Below the pieces are notes generated by a model that worked only from the letters and a program-made list of their open reading frames with translations, made no database searches and was not told the origin of the DNA. 64,000 nucleotides of DNA from Sepioteuthis lessoniana (lineage: Eukaryota; Mollusca; Cephalopoda; Myopsida; Loliginidae). Of the stretch, positions 34,372 to 44,240 are shown one piece after another. A program made the position numbers and the translations under genes. The stretch covers positions 94,898,624 through 94,962,623 of the forward strand of contig OY757911.1 in the NCBI GenBank assembly GCA_963585895.1, read 5' to 3'. Numbering within the stretch: position 1 is the stretch's first letter; every line of letters begins with the position of its first letter.

Positions 34372-34645
34372 CGGGCCGTTGGCCGAGTGAGCAGAGTGTT
34401 CACCAATAGTCCAGGAAACCGGGGTTTAAATCTAGGTCGAGTCATAACAAAGACTCAAAAAATGGTACTTGATGCTGCCTTGCTTAACAGTGAGAATTAT
34501 AAGGTAAGCATCAATGGTAAAGTGTAACAATACAGGGAAGGAGTAGCACCCTCCCCTACACCTTGGAGTGGAAGCTATTGAAAAAGGAACCTTCAAGTCA
34601 CCCTCGACTAAGGGCGCCAACATTACTTCAAGCATATCCCTTCGC
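34372..34645 (+). mobile_element. SINE B, nearly complete plus-strand copy
   Basis: The head GCCGTTGGCCGAGTGAGCAG (A box) and CCGGGGTTTAAATCTAGG (B box) are followed by GGTACTTGATGCTGCCTTGC, CACCCTCCCCTACACCTTGG, GAAGCTATTGAAAAAGGAAC and the end CGCCAACATTACTTCAAG. It is the clearest plus-strand example of the family. Confidence 0.75.
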
Positions 34646-34689
34646 ATTTTTTGTTTAATGATACGCTCACTTAGGATCATGTTTTGTAC

Positions 34690-35394
34690 CTGTGCATATC
34701 ATGAGTTTGTTGATGAGACATTTTATAAGAATGTTTAATTTGCAAATGCTACATAGAGACCATTTAGAGCTCATTTAATATAACGTTGGAATGATGTTGT
34801 TCTGGATTGAAAGTCGATAGTGATATGGATTGAAAATCCTTTTGTACGTTTTCCATGTTAAGCCCATTTGTAAACATATTTTAACAAAAACATACTTTTC
34901 TGTACACATTATACATTCTTCAGTAAATTACACATTCCTAATCGACCAAAAATCTGATGAGAGACTTATTCTCAAGCCTGGAGACCGTTATTTGATTTGC
35001 CGGTATTTTGAATAGCTTCAAAGAAAAAAATTTTCGAGATTAAAATCATTTTTGCTATAAATCAATTCCAAACAATGCAGAGTTTACATTCATCGAAAAA
35101 AATTTGGGAAAAACCAAAAACTTAGTGCTATAAAAAAAATGGATCCTTGTATTTTTATTATTTTTCATTTCTTTCTTTTAGATTAATCATCACGTTATGA
35201 ATATAGTAGAGAGATGTGGCAAGTGAATTGGAAGAATGATTGGATAATAGGATATGTGTGAAGATGAAAATGCCAATGCCCGGTCGAAAATAAGAAAACT
35301 ATGAAAATCCCACTCATTTTGTTAGGGTTAAAAAAACAGGCCTCATGTTCGATTCTATGCACCTCCAAAAAAGGATTATTCTAGCTATCAATAT
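34690..35394. other. AT-rich sequence, nothing recognised
   Basis: No recognisable repeat or coding sequence. The open frame at 34830-35015 has no motif. Confidence 0.35.
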
Positions 35395-35765
35395 CATCAT
35401 CATCATGTCGTGCCGCCAGCACGGATATCCCTGAACCTCTTTCATCACTTCTCCCTATCGTTCATCGCCTCTGGCAGGTATTCAGGGCTATATCCCGTAT
35501 CCTCATATAGCTGCTCAATGTATGTTCGACCGGGTCGTCCTGCTTTTGACCGGCCATATGTGGGGGTCCATAGGAGTACATCACTTATGAGCTCGTCCCT
35601 GCTTCTCCAGCAGTGTCCTGCATACCTGGTTCGTCTAACTTGGATAGTTTTCGTGATGAGAGGCAGGTGGCCGTATAGTTGGTGCCTTGTGGGGTGTTGC
35701 CGCCAGGACTTGTTCAATATTGCTCGCAGCATTCTTGTGTAATTGCCGTCTAGCTTCTTCTCCAG
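35395..35765 (-). mobile_element. RTE-like LINE copy 6, 371-bp 3' end
   Basis: An open minus-strand frame encodes the family's C-terminal region: LEKKLDGNYTRMLRAILNKSW, YGHLPLITKTIQVRRTRYAGHCWRS, ELISDVLLWTPTYGRSKAGRPGRT, and DRE-K before a TGA where relatives have TGG. The 3' end is (GATGAT)n at 35395. The 5' cut falls exactly at the codons for LEKKL. It shows little divergence from copies 7 and 8, hence is young. Confidence 0.88.
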
Positions 35766-35799
35766 AAATGTATGCTTACAATCTTTTATAACAGGTAAA

Positions 35800-36000
35800 T
35801 GCATCACTCTGGTTTCATTACCACTACTTTAAGGTAAATGTATTTAGTTAAACTACATTTTATTAATCATTTCAAACAGATCTAATTGAGCCTTAGATGG
35901 AACACAAATAGCTTGTTATGATTGGCTAAAATAGATTTGGTATTAATAGCAAATAAGGTGAATCTATAGACCCCAAAACTAAATTGAAGTCACACGATCG
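35800..36000 (+). mobile_element. Possible SINE C tail fragment
   Basis: AGTTAAACTACATTTTATTAATCATTTCAAACAG followed by GCTAAAATAGATTTGGTATT resembles the SINE C tandem unit and its 3' ATTTGGTATT motif. Only the tail is present. Confidence 0.35.
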
Positions 36001-36590
36001 AATTTTTTTTCGTGTCATACTCAGGGCAATCTTATAACAGGAGAGCAAAGTAGTGGGTCAGCTTGTTTGGCCCAAAATACTAAGTAATATTCTAGAAGAA
36101 TATAATATAATGCAAAAGAGGTTCTTTTAATGAGCCAAATTAGAAAATAGGTATTTAAGTACACGGTGAAACAATGCATGTGTTATAATGATCCCTAAAT
36201 ATCAAATTAGAATGCTGTTTTGAGCCCCAATCTTTTTCATTTAACAAAATTATTTCAATTAATCACCTATTTATTGAGGGCAAAACAAGAGTAACAATAA
36301 ACTAAAAAGAGTATAAAGATAATTTAAATCTGTCTCAGCATAAAATACGATGAATGTTCAAAAGAAGTTGACATTATTTTTGGAAGGAAACCACAGAACC
36401 AGAAATCCGAAATATCCAACTTTATAAAATTGGTTTTATTTCTAATCATCAGATTTCACTCTGTTAGTTTTGGCCGAAGATGAATCTCCTATGTGGGCCT
36501 CATCAGCAAGAAGGCCACAGAAAGCAACACCCAATTAGAGTCGTCAATTCCGAATCTCATTCCTTTCATTCTTTCTCTTTCTCTGTTTCC
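36001..36590. other. AT-rich sequence, nothing recognised
   Basis: No feature is recognisable. Confidence 0.35.
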
Positions 36591-36599
36591 CCACTTTCC

Positions 36600-36690
36600 T
36601 TAATTCACTCACTATCTCTTTCTCTCTGTTTCTCTCTCTCTCTCTCTCTCTTCCTCTCTCTCTCTCTTTTCTCTCCCCCCCACACATTGT
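36600..36690. repeat. (TC)n-rich tract
   Basis: Interrupted TC repeats on the plus strand ending in a short C run. The Ser-Leu-rich open frame across it is an artefact. Confidence 0.9.
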
Positions 36691-37198
36691 TACTTAGTCC
36701 CCATTCTCGAGAATATCTGATCTGCAGTCTCTAAACAATTGATCGGCATTTCTGGAAAAGTACAAAGTAGGGTAAGTGTTGCGGCCATCCGTAGTCAACT
36801 AGAATAACTCTTTACAAACTAAAAATTCATCGCAATGGTAACATTTGAAGAATACATACGGTGATGCAGATTCACACCATATCGAAAGAGGAATTTCAGA
36901 GTTGCTTCGACCTGTAGATACTCACTGGATTAAGTGTGTCAAATGCCCACGGGGATATTCTTGAGAAGATGTTTAATTATTTGTTTCTACCTTGTAAATT
37001 ATCTATTATTACTTTTTGAATCAACATATACATTGGGAAATAAATAAAACATATTTTATTTTCATTGGTTGCTATATCTAAATTACGATAGCGTAAACAC
37101 AGAGTTAATTACGCATGGTTTCGCTATCCTAGCTTATATCAACATATTCTCTCGGTTGTTCAACATTCTTTCATTATAAATGCAATAGACTATTTTAT

Positions 37199-37199
<1 letters not shown>

Positions 37200-37272
<73 letters not shown>
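37200..37272. repeat. (CA)n microsatellite
   Basis: About 36 uninterrupted CA units. Confidence 0.95.
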
Positions 37273-37275
<3 letters not shown>

Positions 37276-37464
37276 TATGTATTTTATTTGGTGTCTGAAC
37301 ACTCGCATAATTACGCTGTTCAAGAGAGATTATAATCTGTCTTGTGTGCCTCATTTATTCGGCCCATTTTTTGTGTATGTATTAATGTATGTGTGTGGGT
37401 CTGTGGTAAACAGATAGAGATTTAGAGCAAGTTTAATATTGCACATATGTAAGTGCGTGCGTGT

Positions 37465-37590
37465 GTGTGTGGATGTGTGTGTGTGAGAGAGAGAGATAGA
37501 GAGGGAGAGAGACAGAGAGAGAGATACAAAAACAGTGAAGTCAGGCACGCAGGCAGAAAAGTAGATAGATTGATAGATTGATAGTGAGGG
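37465..37590. repeat. TG-, GA- and GATT-rich simple sequence
   Basis: Successive short TG, GA and GATA/GATT runs of low complexity. Confidence 0.8.
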
Positions 37591-37609
37591 AAAGATAAAC
37601 ACCTGATGT

Positions 37610-37610
37610 G

Positions 37611-37664
<54 letters not shown>

Positions 37665-37740
37665 ACACACACACACGTGCACACAAACACACGTATGCAC
37701 TTACATATGTATATATATACACACACACACACACAGTGAA

Positions 37741-37805
<65 letters not shown>

Positions 37806-37810
37806 TATTC
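37610..37810. repeat. Compound inverted microsatellite (TA)(TG)(CA)...(CA)(TA)
   Basis: TA to 37634, TG to about 37661, a GCGC centre, CA to about 37677, a short TA core, CA at 37719-37772, then TA to 37807. Long open frames on both strands (up to 153 codons) are purely translated simple repeats. Confidence 0.95.
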
Positions 37811-37819
37811 ATAATAATG

Positions 37820-38685
37820 CAGATAAATGACTTAAGAATAAAAAGAAGAACGCATAATGTTTATGTGCATGATATAAGTGTGTGTATTTGTGTGTATGAG
37901 GGAGAAAAATGTAATCCTATCTGTCGATATGCATGTTTGAAGGACACCAACCTCAGGTCTGATTACAATCTGTCTCCAACAGAAATATGATAATGTACCC
38001 CCATTTTCTCCCTTGACTTTTCCATTTCCTATCTTAGAAAAGCGGAGAAAATATAAATTATTTTTGAGTATGTCAACTTGATTTCAGAACTTCTGATTAT
38101 TCAAATACATAATTTTCACTTAATCTTCTCTCGTTTCCTGATCTAATACCATGAAGCTGGTTAGCTTTTTTTAAAACCTTGTTTCTTGAAAAATATTATT
38201 CTTTCCCTATTTTTCTGGAAAATGACCCTTGTTTTCTTCAACAGGTCTAATTTAAGAGCAAATTATTCTGCCTCTATTTTTGTTGAATAGATGAATTCTG
38301 TGTTTTCTTCTATAAAAATCACTAATATTACAAATGCAACCAAAATCCTTTTTTCTTAAAGACACGGAGAGGAAAACATAAATTCTATAACTGGGTAAGC
38401 TTGTAATAAATGTCAAAGAATATCCAGCTATAATATTCTCTTGTTGAATAAAATGTTTCAAAATATTTAATATCGTTGATATGTACCATTTTTTTATGAT
38501 CAGTATTTCTATACCTGAAATGAAATAAATGACCATTGAACAGAGAAATTCAATTTGTTTCTACACTTAGAGATAATATTTCAAAAGATTTGAAGAGAGA
38601 ATGGGTCAAGTTATAAAATTACAAATTCCTATCAGTTTTGTTCTGAAAAACTCTATATTTCATAGATGTTCATGAACAAGGTTTG
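37820..38685. other. AT-rich sequence, nothing recognised
   Basis: No recognisable repeat family. The 94-codon frame at 38252-38536 has no motif. Confidence 0.35.
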
Positions 38686-38880
38686 GTTGGTTGGTTAGAT
38701 GGTTGGCTGGTGGGTTGGATTTATTTGCATATCAACCTGTAAATGTTATTTAATGCCAGAGCCTTTTTACACACACACACACACACATATATATATGTAA
38801 TTTGTAAACGCATTTTTAGATGGTTGTTTGGGTTTTATGGCCTATTCACCTCTTAAGGGTCATTGAATGTTAAATGCTGA

Positions 38881-38885
<5 letters not shown>
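38686..38885 (-). mobile_element. SINE A2 tail fragments
   Basis: GGTTGGTTGGTTAGATGG plus GCATATCAACCTGTAAATG and TTATTTAATGCCAGAGC (38690-38770), and a second similar tail at 38818-38880, are separated by a (CA)n(TA)n run. These match the end of A2 and of the long SINE C copy in reverse. Confidence 0.5.
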
Positions 38886-38918
<33 letters not shown>

Positions 38919-38964
38919 TAAACTTATATATATATATATATATATGGTTGTGTGTGTGTGTGTG

Positions 38965-39026
<62 letters not shown>
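38884..39026. repeat. (TA)n arrays with a (TG)n segment
   Basis: TA at 38884-38916, 38926-38945 and 38971-39026, with TG at 38946-38970. The last TA run borders the left end of mariner derivative 1. Confidence 0.95.
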
Positions 39027-39027
<1 letters not shown>

Positions 39028-40025
39028 GTGGTGCTTTCAACAAGTTTCCCGACTTTTTTTATGAGGCATTTAAAATTGCCGTAGACTCCTTAAATATCAC
39101 TATGTTATTGCTATATATCTTATGAGATGACAGACCACTTTTTATGATGTCAGGTTCAAATGAACAACTACAGTAGGAATTGGAATACATCCTACTAAAG
39201 CCTAATTGTAACATCTGGTGAAATTCAGAAATGCAAACTGGACGTGAGGACACTTTAGGAGAATGATATGCAATAAAATTCTGTTTTAAACCTTGAAAAA
39301 ATGCCACAGAAACGTATGGAATGCTTCAGACTGCTTTTGAAACATCTTGCATGAATAGAGTATCAGTTTTTTAGTGGAATAAGAGATTCAAGGAAGTCAG
39401 GGAGTCTGTGAGGGATGATGAGAGGTGTGGAAATTTACTAAGCTTTTGGCTTAGATGTAGCACAAGGCCATATGAAAGGGGCACCCAATGAGACTCGAAC
39501 TGGATGATGAGAGGTGTGGGAGGAGTAAGTAAATCAATACACCAGAGTTAATTGGCCAAATGGTTAGGGTTAGAGTTACTATGTTGAGGTTTTAAGGGAG
39601 TTCAGGAAGGGATTCCGTCGGAAGAGGCCAGCACTCTTTAAATTGTGTCCGTGGCATTTCCACCAGGACAATGCACCAGTCCACTACTCCATCTTTGTCA
39701 CAGACTCTTTGAGCAAGATGGGCATCAAGACAGTTCCTCACTCTCCCTATAGTCCAGACCTTGCTCTCTGTGACATTTGGTAATTCCCTATGCTCAGAGG
39801 CTGTCGTTATGAGACAATTGAGGAGATGATAGAGGCTGTGACGAAGGCTATTGGCACGCTGACACAAGAGGACTTCCATAGAGCCTTTCAGAAGTTGTTG
39901 GAACATTGCAACAAGTGCATTGCAGCCTGGCGAGATTATTTCGAAGGGGGCTAGAGTTTCATGTATGTACTATCAATAAAAGTGCCCATATGAAAAAAGA
40001 CTGGAAGCTTATTTAATGATCCTTG
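39027..40025 (+). mobile_element. Short mariner derivative 1 (internally deleted)
   Basis: The element is flanked by TA and has imperfect terminal inverted repeats: left CGTGGTGCTTTCAACAAG, right the reverse of CAAGGATCATTAAATAAGC, both continuing into TTTCC-GACTTTTTT-type sequence. Transposase remnants run on the plus strand: ETYGMLQTAFETSCMNR, then RFKEVRESVRDDERCG near 39390-39430, then NTPELIG. Coding then jumps to YVEVLR, RRKRPALFK and WHFHQDNAPVHYSI (about 39655-39700), PYSPDLAL (39745-39770), and the C-terminal YETIEEMIEAVTKAI. The region carrying the first catalytic Asp is absent. The full-length family is about 1.3 kb. This copy keeps the C-terminal part that derivatives 2 and 3 lack. 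Confidence 0.85.
39413..39519 (-). mobile_element. 71-bp SINE fragment with 18-bp target duplication inside mariner 1
   Basis: GGATGATGAGAGGTGTGG at 39413-39430 is repeated exactly at 39502-39519. The 71 bp between them interrupt the mariner sequence, which is contiguous in derivatives 2 and 3. On the minus strand the insert contains AGTTCGAGTCTCATTGGG, a B-box-like motif, which suggests a 5'-truncated tRNA-derived SINE. Direct repeats of this length are typical of LINE-driven insertion. Confidence 0.8.
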
Positions 40026-40029
40026 TATT

Positions 40030-40184
40030 TGATGAATTAATTGTAAATAAATAGTCAGGAATTAATATTTTAAAATAGGTCACAGTTTTTTGTTTGTATA
40101 CACTTGATGGTCGAAGGTGTAGTGGGTACTATGTTTTATTTTTTATCTTTGGTCCCCAACAATTCAAGTTTAGTATATATTTGA
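40030..40184. other. AT-rich spacer
   Basis: Nothing recognised. Confidence 0.3.
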
Positions 40185-40268
40185 AAATAGCAATCCAGGA
40201 AAAGTATTAGCACCATTCCCTCGGTGTAGTAGCTATTGAAAAGAGAGCCTTCTGGTTGCCCACAACTT
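40185..40268 (+). mobile_element. SINE B, 3' fragment
   Basis: CAATCCAGGAAAAGTATTAG, CCTCGGTGTAGTAGCTATTG and GAGCCTTCTGGTTGCCC match the 3' half of SINE B. Confidence 0.55.
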
Positions 40269-40750
40269 CTATATATTTGAAAAGGTAAATGAAGTATACG
40301 ATATGAACAGACGCGTACAAAAGAACATTCAAAACAATGCAGTACAAACAAAATTACATTTTTATATGAACAAGTACATTAAATGAAATATTTCAAAATA
40401 TTACGAGTATTCTACTACTGTCTGTTAAATATTCCTCTGTGTGTGTGTGTGTGACTAACACGAATACTATGAAAAAAGACAAAATAATAAATGTCCCGTA
40501 GATTATAAAATGCATGTTGACTGAGTATTTCTACAGAATCTTAATTATGTATATTTGGAGGAAAGTGTCTTCTCCCATGTTGATCGTTTGTTTCTTTCGG
40601 TGGTTTGCCGAAATTTCTTTGGTTTTTTCCGAGTCTGGAGCAAGTCCAACCGTAATGGTAGAACAAGGAAGAAAATAGTTGCGTAGAGTATACATTTCAT
40701 GGGGTTGACGGCTGGATGTGAAATGAAAGTGAGAGAGTGTGTAATCTCTG
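40269..40750. other. AT-rich sequence, nothing recognised
   Basis: No feature is recognisable apart from a 7-unit GT run near 40440. Confidence 0.35.
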
Positions 40751-40752
40751 GA

Positions 40753-40910
40753 AGTCAAAATGGAAAAGAGTGAGTTGTCCCAGTAAGTCGCAGTATAAGA
40801 GAGCTAGTTACTTCTATTAGTCGAAATGGAAAGAGCGAGTTGTCTCTGTAAGTCGCAGTGTAAGAGAGTGTGTTGTCTCTGTGTGTTGAAATGGAAAAAA
40901 TGAGTTCTTG
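40753..40910. repeat. Minisatellite of about 65-bp unit, about 2.4 copies
   Basis: AGTCAAAATGGAAAAGAG (40753), AGTCGAAATGGAAAGAG (40819) and TGTTGAAATGGAAAAAATG (40884) begin successive units, 66 and 65 bp apart. The first two share GAGTTGTC.C.GTAAGTCGCAG. A weaker relative may precede at about 40718. Confidence 0.75.
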
Positions 40911-41287
40911 AAAGACGAGAATTTATATAGGCAATTCTTGTCATGCAGTTGACTCCAAAATCGCGGGACAAAATCAAAGTTGCAGACGTAGTTGTGATCA
41001 CAAACCACGTAACTTTCCTGACCAATAGGTTCCCGAGACTGATTTGTTTACCGATGTTAGCCATCGTTGTATCGGGAACAAGTGGCATCATAACCATTTT
41101 AAAATACAGGACTGTAAATTCTATAAAGGTAACACAGCCTATATCTTTAATAGGAGGGCAATAGTATTTAAGAAGTTGATTATGTTTTTGAGAGATATTT
41201 TTTAAATTGTTCCTTCACACTGTTTGTCTTATAAAACTTCCTTTCATTTAAAAGGATTGTATTTGGAAGAGCTTATTGTGGGGTTTT

Positions 41288-41785
41288 TCATCCAATAATT
41301 GTTGCTATGTTTTGCTTACAATTTTTAAAAAATTTAGATTTGATGTCAGTATAAGGAGTTTTAATGTTTTTACCGGGAGTCATATTGACTGCAGCTTTAG
41401 CTAATGAGTCGGCTTTATCATTGCCCTGAATTCCAATATGACTCAGAATCCAGCATAATACCACCTTTTTGCTATGGATCAGTGAGTTGAGTTTGTAGAA
41501 GATCTTGACAATTTGCGGTTTTTTCAGTTTGGTGTATTTGAGTGATTGAACAACTGAGATGGAGTCTGAGTGGATGAAAAAGTTTTTGGAGTCACTTGTT
41601 GAAATTAGGTCAAGTGCCAAGTCTATAGCATAGATTTTGGCAGAAAATTTGAAGGCTTCTTTTGGGAGGCATTTTTTCAGAGATTTCTTGTGTAGAACTG
41701 CTCCACATCCAGTTCCGTAATTACTTTTGGAGCCATCTGTGAAAATGTGTTGGTAGAATTGATAAATTTCCTGGATGTTGTTTAG
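41288..41785 (-). pseudogene. RNase H domain of a LINE (I/Jockey-type), Glu-to-Lys at the active site
   Basis: The minus strand is open for about 165 codons and encodes most of an RNase HI fold: FTDGSKS..GTGCG with the first Asp at residue 17, IHSDS with Asp74, and SHIGIQGNDKADSLAKAA with Asp126. The usual catalytic Glu of the A-E-x-Y-A-I motif is Lys (AKIYAI, residue 50), so activity is unlikely. Such domains sit at the C-terminal end of I, Ingi, LOA and related LINEs. A TAA lies just upstream at 41786-41788 and no RT motif is convincingly visible beyond it, so this is a fragment. Confidence 0.8.
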
Positions 41786-41799
41786 TTAATGGACAAGTA

Positions 41800-42635
41800 T
41801 GTATTTATTTTTTAGTAATATGCCTTATTGAAGAAAGTTAATATTCTCAAGTTAAGAGAGGATTGCAATGACAAAATGGTTATAGAATCAATGAGTAGAT
41901 GATGTTGTGGACATAAAATATGCCAGATGAGTTTGTTCTGATGGATCACGCTAGGAGGAGCTGAAACGGGAGCTGGTCGATACAATCTCTAATCTTCCAT
42001 TCACATTGCTTGGGGTTCAGTCAAAGTGACCATATCCAAAGTGTGTGAGAGATTAAGTGTTTCACTGTATTAATTTTTAGGCCATAGCCTCAGGAATAAG
42101 AAACAGAATAAAGAGTATTTATTCGTGAATTAATGCAATCGATAGATTGTTGAATTTCTTTGAATTATATTAGAGTAGAACACGAGTAACTGAGCTATAA
42201 TGTTATCACATACTCGAGTGGAAGCTGAGCAAATATGAACGTAGATCTTATTCAGTTTTCCCAGATAGATAGATAGATAGATAGATTCTAAATTATATCA
42301 CTTCCGAATATAACTTGACAAATTGTCGTTCAGATGATCTGAAATATTATTAGCACGGGGAGAAACAATTCAAAATTGTATATTTAAAGATTTGTGCTTT
42401 ATCGTTTCCGGTAAAGAGATGCAATTCACTGGGGGAAGAAAATGGCGTTTAAACATTAAATATAGAATTTCGTGTTACTTCTACACATGCTGATAAAGTT
42501 TAAAGACTATTTGAACAAGAATAAAATTACGAAATTAAATCAGTTCTCCAAGAAAATACCGGATATGATTTTTTAAAAACATTCTTTCGGTTTAAGACAC
42601 TGACGTTTTATAGATGGATCCATAATCTGAATTAT
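41800..42635. other. Unassigned, possibly more of the same LINE near 41830-42100
   Basis: The minus strand at 41830-42100 has coding-like composition but no motif I can name. The rest is AT-rich. A short GATA run lies at 42265-42287. Confidence 0.25.
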
Positions 42636-42661
42636 ATATGTGTGTGTATATATATATATAT

Positions 42662-42802
42662 AGTCATTCACAGACAGATCTGTTTCGTTCTATCAGAACT
42701 CATCAGTGTGGCTAGACATTAGCTTCCCGTAGCTGGGATCGAAACCCGGTTGACTCAAACGCCAAGCCAAGCTTCTAACCATTCAGCCACGAGGAGCTAT
42801 TA
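42662..42802 (-). mobile_element. SINE D, minus-strand copy with (TA)n end
   Basis: On the minus strand: GCTCCTCGTGGCTGAATGG (A box), CCGGGTTTCGATCCCAGC (B box), AGCCACACTGATGAGTTCTG, ACGAAACAGATCTGTCTG, then GAATGACTATATATA leading into a TA/TG microsatellite at 42636-42661. Confidence 0.75.
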
Positions 42803-42970
42803 GCTGTGAAGTAAATTTTAAACGGTTATGAATCACAATTACAATTGTTTACATACATCCGTTCAATGGCTACCGAGACCTCAATTCATATATGAAGAGG
42901 CTTGCAATATACGCTAATGGCAACACGATTACTTCTTCGCCAGAGAACTCAACCATACGGGGGTAGGGGA

Positions 42971-43034
<64 letters not shown>
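42971..43034. repeat. (TA)n microsatellite at SINE B 3' end
   Basis: About 32 TA units directly after the 3' end of the minus-strand SINE B. Confidence 0.95.
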
Positions 43035-43036
<2 letters not shown>

Positions 43037-43312
43037 CAAGTAAAAGTAATGTTGGTGACCTTGGTCGAGGGTGACCCTAAGGTTCCCATTTCAATAGCTC
43101 CTACACCATTGTGTAGGAGAGAGAGAGCCATTTCAGTCTCTAGATTGATCTACATTACCCTTGATCCGTACCTTAAAATGCTGAGCGTTAAATAAGACAG
43201 TATCAAGTTGCATTTTGAGAGTTTTGTTATGGTCCAACTTGGGATTGAACCTCGTTCTCCTTAGTCATTTGGCGAACACTCTACCCTCTAGAACAAAGGG
43301 CCTATAATGTAA
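43035..43312 (-). mobile_element. SINE B, minus-strand copy
   Basis: The plus strand reads AATGTTGGTGACCTTGGTCG, TTTCAATAGCTCCTACACC, CTAGATTGATCTACATTACC, GGGATTGAACCTCG (B box in reverse) and GGCGAACACTCTACC. A and B boxes are recognisable though degraded. Confidence 0.7.
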
Positions 43313-43314
43313 TG

Positions 43315-43832
43315 CATAATGTGAGATAATAGTACAAACAAGGTAAAAACTAATGACAAAGCTTCACGGTTTCGATCCTCAGGTGAGTTAGTATGCAACA
43401 CGTCCAGTCACTGTCGAATTCCACTGAATAAAAATTTCAAGTCAGGTTAATGTTTTAGTTAATTGACTATTACATGGCTAATATAGAAAGCCACTTCATT
43501 CAAACTAGCGCTAATTACAAAGTAAATATTTAAGGAGACATTTAGCTAAACTCACCGATATTTTTATTTAGTAGATAACTCGAATCTGAAAAACTCATGT
43601 TATTTTTCTCCTATTTGTTTTACATAAGCAGACGACAAACGCATTGATAGAAGCCAACCTTATGATCCTTAATGTGAAAATAAGAGTTATGATTTTGTCA
43701 TGTTTTTATAGTTTTCCTATTATTACTTGAGAATTTTATATTATATTGGTCTGTTTTTTATACATAGATTACTGAAACGACTTCATTGATTGGATTAGAA
43801 AACGGGTTTCGCGTTAGATTATAATCATAATT
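43315..43832. other. AT-rich sequence, nothing recognised
   Basis: No feature is recognisable. Confidence 0.35.
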
Positions 43833-43835
43833 CTT

Positions 43836-43892
43836 AATATATATCTATCTATCTATCTATCTATATATATATATATATATATATCTATACAA

Positions 43893-43960
<68 letters not shown>
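43836..43960. repeat. (TATC)n(TA)n(CA)n(TA)n compound microsatellite
   Basis: TATC units to about 43864, TA to 43884, CA at about 43892-43919, TA to 43960. Confidence 0.95.
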
Positions 43961-43963
<3 letters not shown>

Positions 43964-44238
43964 TTCCCTGGTGTCATAAATTTATTTCTCATGTTAAAAC
44001 CATCACCAGATGTAGAAAGAAAGAAAATTTAGGGTGTTCTATATTGCTTCGGGTGATAATGGGATTTGAAAAAAAAAATATTTATATGAAATGAAAATAT
44101 TATTTTAAATCTATAATGACACCAAGGAAGCGATTTAATCTTTTTAAATGAAATCATTTTTAGTTGAGTGTTGATGCTTTTTTTAAATTAAAATTAATTA
44201 TACATGACTAGCAGTTGATATTGAGCACTCAAATTTGA
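43961..44238. other. AT-rich spacer
   Basis: Nothing recognised. Confidence 0.3.
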
Positions 44239-44240
44239 TA

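Noticed and set aside
34372-34450. A functional tRNA gene
   Set aside because: A and B boxes are present, but the acceptor and T stems do not pair well and the sequence continues into the SINE B body shared by other copies. The same reasoning applies to the heads of SINE A, D, E and F.
37351-37990. Overlapping frames of 92-153 codons rich in Cys-Val, His-Thr and Tyr-Ile
   Set aside because: Same cause: compound microsatellites read in six frames.
41830-42100. Reverse transcriptase upstream of the RNase H domain
   Set aside because: No RT motif can be read there, and a stop immediately precedes the RNase H frame.
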